A stretch of 64,000 nucleotides of DNA from contig JAMPUU010000012.1 of assembly GCA_030144965.1 (NCBI GenBank), positions 248,001-312,000 on the forward strand. The letters are read 5' to 3'. The notes beneath the pieces were generated by a model that made no database searches, had not been told where the DNA came from, and was given only the letters and a program-made list of their open reading frames with translations. The DNA comes from Nitrospira sp. BO4. GTDB taxonomy: Bacteria > Nitrospirota > Nitrospiria > Nitrospirales > Nitrospiraceae. Below are positions 43,916 through 52,276 of the stretch, in pieces; position 1 is the stretch's first letter, and every line of letters begins with the position of its first letter. The position numbers were made by a program, and so were the translations under genes.

Positions 43916-45898
43916 TTAACCCAGAATCGCTCGAACCTTGTTTGCCAGCGAATGGACCGTGAACGGCTTCTGCACAAATTCGCTACCAGGATCCATAAAG
44001 CCCTGCGCCGTCACGTAGTCCTCCGAGTAACCAGACATGAAGATCACTCTTAATCCTGGACGCAACCGCAGCATTTCCCGGGCAAACTCCCTCCCGTTCA
44101 TCATCGGCATGACCACATCGCTCACGAGAAGTTGGATCGGGTCTTCAGAAATCCTGACTAGTGCCAGCGCCTCAATCTGACTCCTCGCCTCCAGGACCAG
44201 GTACCCCAGGGACTTCAGAATCTCGACGGCGACCAAGCGTACGTTGGCATCGTTCTCGACAACAAGGATCGTCTCGGTGCCTCGCTCGGCTGTCAGGGGG
44301 GCAAGGGGAACACTCCCCGTCCCATTCTTGTCCCCGTCCTGGGAAGCGCAAGGAAAGTAAATCCGAAACGTGGTGCCTTGCCCCGGCTCACTATAGACCC
44401 AGATGCTGCCTCCGCTTTGCTTGACACTCCCATAGACCGTGGCCAGTCCCAAGCCGGTTCCTCGGTCGCCCTTCGTGGTAAAGAAGGGCTCGAAGATGCG
44501 GGATTTGGTCTGCTCGTCCATGCCGCACCCGGTATCAGTCACCGCAAGCATCACATAGCGTCCGGGCGATACCGCAACGTGCGAGCGGGCATACAGTTCG
44601 TCCAACTCGACCTCACCCGTCTCGATCGTGACAGTGCCGGTGCGGCCTATGGCGTCACGCGCGTTGATCACAAGATTCAAGAGCACCTGCTGGACCTGAC
44701 AAGGATCGGCGAAAATCGCACTCAATGAAGGAGTTAACCGTGGCGACAACTGAACACCGGTTCCGAGCAAACGCTGCAGCAGGTCATTTGCTTTGCTGAT
44801 CACCGAGTTCAGATCCAGCACCTGCGGGCGGTGTTCCTGTCTGCGGCTGAACGCCAACAGTTGCTGCGTTAAGGCGAGAGCATGCTCGCCCGCCTTGCGT
44901 ATCTGCTTGACATGACCGTAGAGCTGATCCTCTGTTGAGAGTTGACTTTCGATTAACTGGCTGTAACCCAAAATAGCCGTGAGGACGTTGTTAAAATCGT
45001 GCGCGATGCCGCCGGCCAACCGGCCTAGAGATTCGATCTTCTGGGCTTGCAGGAGCTGCGATTCCAGCAGCTTGCGATCGGTGATATCGCTCAACGACCC
45101 GGCCATGCGGGAGGCGCGTCCGGACTCATCCCAGATCGCAATCCCACGGGCCCGGAACCATCGGACTTCTCCCTGTTTGGTGCGTAACCGATATTCGATG
45201 TCGTAACGAACCGTTCGACGCTCAAGGTAGGCCGTGATTGCGGCGAAGACTCGCGCCCGATCGTCCGCATGCAACAGCGTATCCCAACTCGCGAGCACGT
45301 GGGGCCACTCATGTTCGGCGTACCCGAGCATCTCTTTCAGGTGTGTGGAATACCACACCGGCTGAGCCGGATTATGCCAGGGCGTTCCCGGCAAGAAGGT
45401 GACGTCCCAGAGGCCGTCGGACGAGCCGGAGACGGCGAGATGGAATCGCTCCATCGTCTCGCGCAGCCGTTCCATGGTCTGCCGAAGGATCGCCTCGCTT
45501 TCCTTATGGGTGAGGACCACGGCGCGAAGCGCTTGAAACTGCTCACTCAAGCCCCGTAGGATCGGCCGGAGTTGATCGAGGCCGTGCACCTTATCAATGA
45601 ACAATTCAGCCCCTGCCGTGAGGCAGGCTTCGCGGTGTTCCTGATCCACATGATTCGTCAGGATGATCGTGATCGGCGCGGGCTTCTTGCCTTTGACGCG
45701 CCGGAGCACCTCGATCCCTGTTTTCTCCGGCACGTTGATGTCCAGGATCGCGACATTGGGGCATTCTCTCTCGATGAGGGCAAGCACTTCTTGCCCTTTG
45801 TCTGCCGTCCCAACGACTTCGACGCCCGGGACATCCTGTAAGATCGTATACAACTTGCGGCGCACGATCGCCTCGCCATCCGCAATGAGCACTTTCAT
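43916..45898 (-). CDS. Hybrid sensor kinase: receiver-PAS-kinase-receiver
   Basis: A 660-residue soluble protein. An N-terminal receiver (KVLIADGEAIVRRKL; Asp in VAILDINVPEK; Lys in LFIDKVHG) leads to a PAS/PAC domain (SSDGLWDVTFLPG ... YRLRTKQGEVRWFRARGIAIW), a HisKA helix with phospho-His in LAGGIAHDFNNVLTAILGY, an ATPase core (LVINARDAIG, DTGCGMDEQ, GDRGTGLGLATVYG), and a C-terminal receiver (TILVVENDANVR; Asp in LLVSDVVMPMMNG; Lys in FVQKPFTVHSL). ATG 45898, preceded by GAGG, is preferred over a GTG five codons upstream. The H-D-N signature is that of the HK4-type group. The two receivers suggest it integrates another relay and passes phosphate through its own C-terminal receiver. Confidence 0.95.
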   Translation of the reverse strand: MKVLIADGEAIVRRKLYTILQDVPGVEVVGTADKGQEVLALIERECPNVAILDINVPEKTGIEVLRRVKGKKPAPITIILTNHVDQEHREACLTAGAELFIDKVHGLDQLRPILRGLSEQFQALRAVVLTHKESEAILRQTMERLRETMERFHLAVSGSSDGLWDVTFLPGTPWHNPAQPVWYSTHLKEMLGYAEHEWPHVLASWDTLLHADDRARVFAAITAYLERRTVRYDIEYRLRTKQGEVRWFRARGIAIWDESGRASRMAGSLSDITDRKLLESQLLQAQKIESLGRLAGGIAHDFNNVLTAILGYSQLIESQLSTEDQLYGHVKQIRKAGEHALALTQQLLAFSRRQEHRPQVLDLNSVISKANDLLQRLLGTGVQLSPRLTPSLSAIFADPCQVQQVLLNLVINARDAIGRTGTVTIETGEVELDELYARSHVAVSPGRYVMLAVTDTGCGMDEQTKSRIFEPFFTTKGDRGTGLGLATVYGSVKQSGGSIWVYSEPGQGTTFRIYFPCASQDGDKNGTGSVPLAPLTAERGTETILVVENDANVRLVAVEILKSLGYLVLEARSQIEALALVRISEDPIQLLVSDVVMPMMNGREFAREMLRLRPGLRVIFMSGYSEDYVTAQGFMDPGSEFVQKPFTVHSLANKVRAILG

Positions 45899-46062
45899 GA
45901 CTTGCCTCTTCACAGTTTAGTTGTAGACAAGCATCGCCTAGTTTCAACATGCATGGGACCTGCACGAGCGTCTATCGGCAAAAATGGGAATTTCCTGTCG
46001 GAAAATCGTTGGCGAGTGTCGAAGAATTCCCGAAGATCACGTGTGACGGCATGAGGACAGCC

Positions 46063-46182
46063 TCAAGAACCATCAGGTGGCGATCCAGAGCGGAAGTGAG
46101 CGTGGACTGCAGGCAGCTCCGCGACCAGCATCCTGACCCGCTCGCGAAATATGACGGCATCGCCGGCAATAACGATCTTCAT
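46063..46182 (-). pseudogene. Truncated receiver-domain remnant
   Basis: A 39-codon frame from ATG 46182, with a strong GGAGGA ribosome site seven bases upstream, reads MKIVIAGDAVIFRERVRMLV then AELPAVHAHFRSGSPPDGS and a stop. The first 24 residues match the start of a NarL-type receiver; after ELPAV the similarity ends. The acceptor Asp region is absent. The acidic pair is also damaged, AGD in place of ADD. I read it as the 5' remnant of a regulator gene, or a short derived peptide. It lies between the hybrid kinase and NarL-type genes, on their strand. Confidence 0.6.
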
Positions 46183-46364
46183 GCAGAGTCCTCCGGGGCG
46201 AGACCGCTCCGCTCCCGAACCACCGGTAATCCTACCGATTCGATGTGAGCACAGTCCGTCGTAAGAGCCCTGAATTTATTCTCATAGTTTTTACGGCCGA
46301 CTGCCGAATGGAGCCACAGCACCGTGGCAGGGCGACTGATGAATGGACCGGGAAGGAGGAGCGT

Positions 46365-46997
46365 TCACTGGACGAGATGATGACGAAGGGCGTAGCGAAT
46401 CAGTTCGGCGGTCGTTCGGAGCTTGAGTTTTTCGAGCAACCGAGATCGGTACGTGCCGACCGTCGAGACGCTGAGGCACAGTTGATCGGCGGTTTCCGTG
46501 AGGGTCTTGCCCTTGGCTATGAGGCAAAGGACCGCCAGTTCACGATCCGACAGCGTCTGATGCAGCAAGGTGGGAGCTTCGTGTGCGAAACTTTCGGCCA
46601 GCGCTTCAGCCAAAGAGACCGTGACGTACCTGCCTCCCTGCATCGCTTTTTTCAGCGCGGCCAACAACTCGTCCGGCGCGCTGTCCTTCGTCAAATATGC
46701 CTTTGCGCCGGCCCTGAAGGCGCGAACGGCATACTCCGTCTCCGTGTGAAAGCTGAGTATCACGACTGGTACGTCAGGCCGTCGGGCCTTCAGTTCCTTG
46801 AGAACATCCAAGCCGTTCATGTCCGGTAGATCAACGTCCAAGACCACCGCGCTCCAGAGATCATCCTTCACGGTGTCCAGCACCCCACGTCCCGATCCGG
46901 TTTCTGCGACAACCATCTGCTCGAAACCCTCAGCGATAATCTGCCTCCACCCTTGTCGGACGATGGCATGGTCATCGGCGATCATGACCCTCAGCAT
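46365..46997 (-). CDS. NarL/FixJ-type response regulator
   Basis: A 210-residue transcription factor. The receiver begins VMIADDHAIVRQGWRQII, with the acceptor Asp in AVVLDVDLPDMNG, Ser in VVILSFHTETE and Lys in AYLTKDSAPDE. A LuxR-type HTH follows (LSDRELAVLCLIAKGKTLTETADQLCLSVSTVGTYRSRLLEKL). It lies 42 bases downstream of the NarX-type kinase gene, which is very likely its partner. No target site was identified. The 180 bases after its stop, before the truncated receiver, hold no gene. Confidence 0.95.
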   Translation of the reverse strand: MLRVMIADDHAIVRQGWRQIIAEGFEQMVVAETGSGRGVLDTVKDDLWSAVVLDVDLPDMNGLDVLKELKARRPDVPVVILSFHTETEYAVRAFRAGAKAYLTKDSAPDELLAALKKAMQGGRYVTVSLAEALAESFAHEAPTLLHQTLSDRELAVLCLIAKGKTLTETADQLCLSVSTVGTYRSRLLEKLKLRTTAELIRYALRHHLVQ

Positions 46998-47039
46998 GGT
47001 CGGGCCTCCAGCCTCCTCGGCTCGGAATGATTCGCGGCA

Positions 47040-48176
47040 TTACCCTTGTTGTGGCATGGGGACACGCACGCTCGCGGACGTCCCGCGATGAGGGACGCCC
47101 TTCATCGTGAGTTCACCCTTGATCGAGACCAGTCGTTCACGAATGCCGTGCAACCCGAAGGACATCGCCTTAGCCATATCCTCCTCCATAATCCCTCGCC
47201 CATCGTCGTTGATGGTCATCACGAGCGCGCCGCTTTCCTCCTGAAGACAGACCTGCACGCGCTGCGCGTTCGCATGGCGGATGACGTTGGTCAGAAGCTC
47301 CTGGGCGATACGGAAAAGCGCCGTGGCATGGGAATCCTGGATTTGCATTTGCGCCACATCGGGACCTGTCAGTAGCGTGCATTCCAGTCCCGTCCGTTCC
47401 TGAAAGTCTCGGGTTTGCCACCGCAGAGCAGCGACCAATCCAAAATCGTCCAGCAGGCTGGGGCGCAGGGACATGGCGATGCGTCTGGTGGAGTTCGTCA
47501 GCGCGTTCACCAGCTTCATCATGGATTTCAATCTGCATGCGATCTCGCCTGCTTGCGCTCCGCCCTCTGCTTCGCTGTCCTTGCAACTCAGCCAGATCAG
47601 GTCCAAATGGAGGGCCGTGACCAACTGTCCTAATTCGCTGTGCAGTTCCCGTGCGATCCGTTTGCGCTCCGCTTCCTGTGAGGCTTCCAATTGACGTATC
47701 AACTCCCTGAGTTGTTGATACGTCCGCTGAAGTTCTCCCTCAACCCTGTTGCGCTCGGTCACGTCCACGTCCATGCGTACGAAGCATGGCGCACCGTCGG
47801 GACTTGAAATGCCGAACGTCGTCGAAAGACAGACGCCAGGGCTGCCGTCGCGGTGATGGAAGCTCGATTCTGTAGGCCCAAACGACCGGCCGGTCATCCG
47901 AATTTCTTCCAGAAACCTGACAAATACGGCGGTGTCCTCGGGCGTGAGGAAGAGTTGATCCAACGTCTTGCCGAGCGCCTCCTCGCTTTTCCAGCCGAAC
48001 ATGGTCTCGGAGGCGCGATTCCAATACAGTACGCGACCGTTGTTGTCATACCACTGCACGGCGACATCGGGGGTGTTTTCAACGGTGGCGCGGATGCGTT
48101 CTTCGCTCACCCGCAGCGCTGACTCAGTCCGCTTGCACATGGTGATCTCGCGAATAATCCCCAGGCCGTCGACCAT
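47040..48176 (-). CDS. NarX/DegS-type sensor histidine kinase with PAS domain
   Basis: A 378-residue kinase of the HisKA_3 group. One PAS domain is at about residues 25-150 (VENTPDVAVQWYDNNGRVLYWNRASETMFG), the phospho-His is in ERKRIARELHSELGQLVTAL, and the ATPase core has ELLTNVIRHANAQRV, NDDGRGI and SFGLHGIRERL. The N-terminus, GLGIIREITMCKRTESALR, looks like the end of a preceding PAC motif, so the gene may once have been longer. A TGA directly precedes the ATG, and a membrane-protein frame overlaps the start by 70 bases. The partner is the NarL-type regulator 42 bases downstream. Confidence 0.92.
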   Translation of the reverse strand: MVDGLGIIREITMCKRTESALRVSEERIRATVENTPDVAVQWYDNNGRVLYWNRASETMFGWKSEEALGKTLDQLFLTPEDTAVFVRFLEEIRMTGRSFGPTESSFHHRDGSPGVCLSTTFGISSPDGAPCFVRMDVDVTERNRVEGELQRTYQQLRELIRQLEASQEAERKRIARELHSELGQLVTALHLDLIWLSCKDSEAEGGAQAGEIACRLKSMMKLVNALTNSTRRIAMSLRPSLLDDFGLVAALRWQTRDFQERTGLECTLLTGPDVAQMQIQDSHATALFRIAQELLTNVIRHANAQRVQVCLQEESGALVMTINDDGRGIMEEDMAKAMSFGLHGIRERLVSIKGELTMKGVPHRGTSASVRVPMPQQG

Positions 48177-48388
48177 TCATCTGAATTGAGCAGCAGGAGG
48201 CACACAGAGAACATGCCGACCAGCCACGTCCATCGCTGCCTGAGGGAGTAGTGTGTATACAGGCTGACAAAGGCATAGACCAGGCCAACGATTCTGAACA
48301 GGGCGCTGCAACACAGAAAGATACCGGCAAAGACCCAGAGCGACGGAAGGACCAATGTGAGAGGTGATGAGAGAGGAGCGATACTCAT
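48107..48388 (-). CDS. Small membrane protein or frameshifted sensor N-terminus
   Basis: A 93-residue frame with two or three hydrophobic segments (LTLVLPSLWVFAGIFLCCSA, RIVGLVYAFVSLYTHYSL, WTWLVGMFSVCLLLLN) ending in a polar tail. It overlaps the following kinase gene by 70 bases in another frame. Either it is a separate protein translated with the kinase, or it is the membrane part of a once-continuous sensor, broken by a frameshift at about 48150-48190. The codon pattern is coherent up to SDEWSTAWG and less so after, which favours a frameshift. The start has only GGGAGA ten bases upstream. Confidence 0.5.
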   Translation of the reverse strand: MSIAPLSSPLTLVLPSLWVFAGIFLCCSALFRIVGLVYAFVSLYTHYSLRQRWTWLVGMFSVCLLLLNSDEWSTAWGLFARSPCASGLSQRCG

Positions 48389-48931
48389 CGGATCGGCGTT
48401 CTCCCCACGCGTGGAATTCTACACTCGGCGCTTCTTCGGCGCAGGCGGGCTGGCGGTTAATATCGTGAAATGAGGGACCGCGCCCGATGAGACTGCGCTC
48501 GCGACCATCCAAGGGCTTGCGTCAGAGCGGAATTCATGTTCATGGCCAGTGGGATCGGGAGCAAGTATAGCCTAAATTCTCCACTCGGGAAAGTGTCTTA
48601 GGGCTCACTGCCGTGATAAGGCATGCGGCTTCGGATGGCATGCGACCTTAGCCCGGACCGGCTCAGTTACGTGTGAGAGCTGATCTTGTCCAACTGGACG
48701 CCATCGCATAAGGATCTCCTCAGGGCCCGTCGGCTATGAAGGACTCACAAGGGGTCTGATCTCTTAGTTTGGACCCATGCGAGAACTATTAGGCAAGACC
48801 ACGATTGATTCATGAAGAGGCGACATTCTTCACCTCGTCTATGGTATTTTCGTTCCCCGGTCATGTGACCATCGCCGCCAATCGGCCATGGCCGGTCAAT
48901 GTGCGGATAGAGTTCGCTGAAGAGGTATGAC
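48389..48931. other. Intergenic region with the shared upstream element
   Basis: About 540 bases between divergent genes. It carries the 53-base element at 48801-48853 and two direct GGCATGCG-type repeats near 48620-48650. The remainder is unexplained; it should hold the promoters of the kinase cluster (minus strand) and of the antiporter gene (plus strand). Confidence 0.5.
48801..48853 (+). promoter_or_regulatory. 53-base conserved upstream element, copy 2 (before antiporter)
   Basis: The partner of 41160-41212, five mismatches in 53 bases. The conserved ATG at 48812 starts an 18-codon frame ending in TGA. It ends 78 bases before the antiporter start. Confidence 0.75.
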
Positions 48932-50632
48932 GTGCAGCCAAATCCCTTGTTCTTTTCGGACCTTGCCACGGTATTCCTTGCCGCCGTCGCCGGCGGTGTA
49001 CTCGCCCGAATTGCCGGGCAGCCGTTGATCCTCGGCTACGTCCTGGGTGGCATCGCGATCGGTCCATTTACCCCGGGCCTTACGATCTCTGAACCGCATG
49101 CCTTCGAGCTGTTTGCAGAGATCGGCGTCATTCTCTTGATGTTCTCGATCGGACTTGAGTTTTCAGTGAAGGATCTGATGCGGGTCAAATGGGTCGCCCT
49201 TGCCGGAGGTCCGCTCGGCATTCTCATGTCTATCGGATTGGCCACCGTGGTCGGGAGTCTGATCGGGTGGCCGACCATCCAGAGCATCGTGATCGGTGCG
49301 GTCATTTCCATGGCGAGCACCATGGTGCTCGCGCGTCTCCTCGTAGATCGGGGCGAGCTTCGCTCAAAACACGGACGGGTGATGATCGGCATTACCTTGG
49401 TCGAAGACGTCGCAGTCGTAGGGATGACGGTGCTCATGCCGGCCCTCGGAGAGTTCGACTCGGGGCGATTGCTTCTGATCGGTCAAGCCTTGGGAAAGGC
49501 TCTATTGATCCTTGTGCCAGTGGGATACCTGGGCGCCAAAGTCATCCCACCGATCATGACTCACGTCGCCAGGACCCAGAATCAAGAACTCTTCCTCCTC
49601 GTCACACTGGCCATCAGCCTTGGGACTGCCGCCGTCACACAGATGGTCGGACTTTCTCTCGCCTTGGGAGCCTTCCTGGCCGGGCTCATTATCAGTGCAT
49701 CCGACTATGGACACGAAACCTTGGCCCGGCTTCTTTCGCTGCGTGATGCCTTCGTCGCGCTCTTTTTCGTGACCATCGGTATTCTGATCGATCCGCGCGT
49801 TATCCTCAGTAACATTTCTCTCCTTGCTACGATGATTGCCTTGATCGTAGCCGGAAAGCTCTTGATTTGGATGACCGTCGTGCGGCTGTTCGGCTACCCA
49901 TGGATCACCGCAGTCCTGGTGGGAATTGGTCTCACTCAAATCGGCGAATTCTCGTTTGTCCTTGTGCAGGTTGCAAAATCGTCGGGCCATGTCGGCAGTG
50001 AAGTCTACAATGCGACGCTTGCCGCGTCACTCATTACCATTCTCATGAATGCCGCTCTTGTCAGGTATGTGCCCGGCTGGCTCGTTCAGAGACGTCTCGC
50101 TCATGATCAACACGACACGACGCCGTGGCCGCCGGAAGGCGAACCGCTCCGGCAGCATGTTGTCCTATGCGGATTCGGACGAGTCGGCAGCGCGCTCGGA
50201 AGGGCGTTGGAAGCCTTCAGTCTTCCCTATGTGGTGATCGACCGAAATCCGGACATCATTCGCCGGCTACAAGCCAAGCGTACGGCCTGCCTCTATGGCG
50301 ACGCTTCGCATCGCGAGTTGCTCACGAAGGCCGGAGCGGCAGATGCGTCTCTGATGATCGTAGCATTGCCTGAAATCGAGCCCGCTGCACTGACCGTGAG
50401 TCGCATCCGAGACCTCAATCCAAAAGTTCCGATCCTGGCCCGTGCACATGGACTAGCGGAAGGGGAGCGACTCGGTGTCGTTGGGGCAACCGAGGTCATT
50501 CAGCCTGAAGTCGAGGCATCGGCGACCTTGATCCGGCATGCCTTGAACTGGTTTGGGGTACCGAAGGACCGCATTCTGGACTACGTCGAACAGTATCGGC
50601 AATCCATGGAAACGAAGCGGCAAACAGGTTGA
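48932..50632 (+). CDS. Monovalent cation:proton antiporter (CPA2) with TrkA-N domain
   Basis: A 566-residue inner membrane antiporter of the KefB/KefC type. About 12 helices span residues 5-385, with family landmarks GQPLILGYVLGGIAIGP, IGLEFSVKDL, and the ion-site region GITLVEDVAVV and GLSLALGAFLAGLIISAS. The C-terminal RCK domain (about 407-545) has the nucleotide loop VVLCGFGRVGSALGRAL. Family members exchange K+ or Na+ for protons, and are gated by NAD(H) or glutathione adducts. The start is GTG 48932 with AGAGG upstream. It shares a leader element with the universal stress gene 7.6 kb away. Confidence 0.95.
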   Translation: MQPNPLFFSDLATVFLAAVAGGVLARIAGQPLILGYVLGGIAIGPFTPGLTISEPHAFELFAEIGVILLMFSIGLEFSVKDLMRVKWVALAGGPLGILMSIGLATVVGSLIGWPTIQSIVIGAVISMASTMVLARLLVDRGELRSKHGRVMIGITLVEDVAVVGMTVLMPALGEFDSGRLLLIGQALGKALLILVPVGYLGAKVIPPIMTHVARTQNQELFLLVTLAISLGTAAVTQMVGLSLALGAFLAGLIISASDYGHETLARLLSLRDAFVALFFVTIGILIDPRVILSNISLLATMIALIVAGKLLIWMTVVRLFGYPWITAVLVGIGLTQIGEFSFVLVQVAKSSGHVGSEVYNATLAASLITILMNAALVRYVPGWLVQRRLAHDQHDTTPWPPEGEPLRQHVVLCGFGRVGSALGRALEAFSLPYVVIDRNPDIIRRLQAKRTACLYGDASHRELLTKAGAADASLMIVALPEIEPAALTVSRIRDLNPKVPILARAHGLAEGERLGVVGATEVIQPEVEASATLIRHALNWFGVPKDRILDYVEQYRQSMETKRQTG

Positions 50633-50664
50633 GGATGTCGCAAAAGCCCTCCAGCGTCGTTTTT

Positions 50665-50678
50665 GCACCGATCGGTGC
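50665..50678. other. 14-base perfect palindrome between convergent genes
   Basis: GCACCGATCGGTGC lies between the antiporter stop (50632) and the stop of the next minus-strand gene (50701). A TTTTT tract precedes it on the plus strand, the wrong side for a plus-strand terminator, so its role is unclear. Confidence 0.4.
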
Positions 50679-50700
50679 TCCTGATGCTTCCCCATCCGCA

Positions 50701-51111
50701 TCAACTCCGATTGGGAATGGACTGCGCGAGCAAGTTTCTAACCGCTGCGTGCGCCAGAATCACCTCCGGTCCCCGTTGCAGCGCATCGTAATATTGTCTG
50801 CCGAACGCCTCCCCAGCCTCCGTCGGGGTGAGAAGCTTCCCCACCGACTCAAGCACGGCGATCTTCTCGTCGTTCGATGGTTCAACGGCCTCGCTAAGTT
50901 CGTCAAGCTTGGCCGTTAACTGGGACAACGGACGCAACCAGGCAAACCAGCCATCGTTCAGCACCAACTGCAAGAACATCCCGTTGGACGGAATCCTTCC
51001 GTGCACACGCTCGTAGGACATCCGCTCATCGTCCAACAACGCTTTGTGCAGATGAAGAAGGGCCTGAATGAGATTGTGCATTGAGATATCTCTTCCCCTT
51101 TGCTTCGGCAT
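50701..51111 (-). CDS. Conserved-looking hypothetical protein
   Basis: A 136-residue soluble, mostly helical protein (MHNLIQALLHLHKALLDDE ... WLRPLSQLTAKLDELSEAVE). I do not recognise the family. The start at 51111 (GAGGAGA eight bases upstream) is better supported than ATG 51081, which lacks a good site. It lies 30 bases after the Rieske-flavodoxin gene, so it is probably the last gene of the second RND operon. The pattern of two long helices with a GWFAWLRPL loop could be a small regulatory or binding bundle. Confidence 0.7.
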   Translation of the reverse strand: MPKQRGRDISMHNLIQALLHLHKALLDDERMSYERVHGRIPSNGMFLQLVLNDGWFAWLRPLSQLTAKLDELSEAVEPSNDEKIAVLESVGKLLTPTEAGEAFGRQYYDALQRGPEVILAHAAVRNLLAQSIPNRS

Positions 51112-51141
51112 ACCATTGTCTCCTCGTCGAACTGGTGGTTG

Positions 51142-52248
51142 TCAGCCGGTAGGCTCGCTGTCGAGTTGATGCGCCTTGCGCCCGCCGCGAGCCAGGGGAT
51201 GCTCGGGAAGTTGTCCGTCGATCATGAGCTTTGCCATGTCTGCCGCGCGTGCCACCAGCTCCTGCGCCCCTTCCCGAAGTTCCCGGCTGTTCTGGACCTC
51301 GATGACGTTCCGCTCCATATCCTCAGCGCTCCAGCCTCTGGAATGCGCGATGAACGGGAATTGCGGAAATTGGCAGCCGACCTCGGCCCAAAACGTCAAG
51401 AGTTGCCCGGCTACGCCTTGGACATTGTCCTGCCCGCCCATGATGATGAAAGCGGCGACCTTGTTCTTCAGCAAGTGTTTGCTGGCGATCGTCTCCTGAT
51501 TCTGAATGCAGTTCAGCCGCTCGATCATCTTGTAGTACAGGCTGCTCGCATTCCCCCAGCGGATCGGCGTGGCGATGAGAATCACGTCGGCCCAATGCAC
51601 GATGGCTTCGTACACGCGATCGAGCTGATCGCTCGGGTCCATCTGTGTGATCGAACAAGGCCATGTGCAGGCCTGTGCCGATTTGGAATAAAATCCTTCG
51701 CAGGCTCGGAAGCTCAAGTCTCGAAGCTTGATGTACTGGATCTCGAGCTGAAGGTCAGTCTTCGCGTGCTCCAAGGCAGTCTCGAGTAGCGCATCCGATC
51801 CACTGTAGCGCGGATGGGCGACAGTCATCGCCGTCGTAGAGATGCCTACGACCCGAATCGGGCCAGCCCGGCGAATGACCGGTCTCGCCAAGGGATGCGG
51901 TGCATGCACCTGCTTCTTGCGCTTTGTCGCTGAGGAAAGGTCGACGTAGAGTCGACCGTTCTCTACCTTGGTTGCGTAGGCGGGAACCTGATCTTGCTCA
52001 TAGCCGGGTTCTCCTTGACCGGTTCGATGATGAAACTTCCAGTAATGCCAGGGGCAGACCACGTAGTCGCCCTCGAGAGTGCCTTCGCCTAACGGGCCGC
52101 CCACGTGATTGCAGACTCCGGAGATGGCGGCAAACGCGCCATCCTTGTGCGTCAGTGCGATGGCCGTCGTCCCGCACACGACCTCCTGCAAGGGCTTGTT
52201 CTTCAATTCCTCGACAGACCCAACATCAATCCAGTTGCTCTCGGGCAT
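51142..52248 (-). CDS. Rieske-flavodoxin fusion oxidoreductase
   Basis: A 368-residue two-domain protein from ATG 52248. Residues 1-105 are a Rieske ferredoxin with ligands C46, H48, C65 and H68 (GVCNHVGG, VVCPWHYWKF). Residues 129-345 are an NADPH-dependent FMN reductase/flavodoxin-like domain (IRVVGISTTAMTVAHPRYSG, DVILIATPIRWGNASSLYYKMIERL, AAFIIMGGQDNVQG). Separate members of both families are common; the fusion puts a [2Fe-2S] centre and an FMN in one chain, suggesting an electron-transfer reductase. It follows an SDR gene by 28 bases and precedes a hypothetical gene. Its partner oxygenase or substrate is unknown. Confidence 0.88.
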   Translation of the reverse strand: MPESNWIDVGSVEELKNKPLQEVVCGTTAIALTHKDGAFAAISGVCNHVGGPLGEGTLEGDYVVCPWHYWKFHHRTGQGEPGYEQDQVPAYATKVENGRLYVDLSSATKRKKQVHAPHPLARPVIRRAGPIRVVGISTTAMTVAHPRYSGSDALLETALEHAKTDLQLEIQYIKLRDLSFRACEGFYSKSAQACTWPCSITQMDPSDQLDRVYEAIVHWADVILIATPIRWGNASSLYYKMIERLNCIQNQETIASKHLLKNKVAAFIIMGGQDNVQGVAGQLLTFWAEVGCQFPQFPFIAHSRGWSAEDMERNVIEVQNSRELREGAQELVARAADMAKLMIDGQLPEHPLARGGRKAHQLDSEPTG

Positions 52249-52276
52249 CAATATTCCTCGCAGTGTTTGTCTCGAC

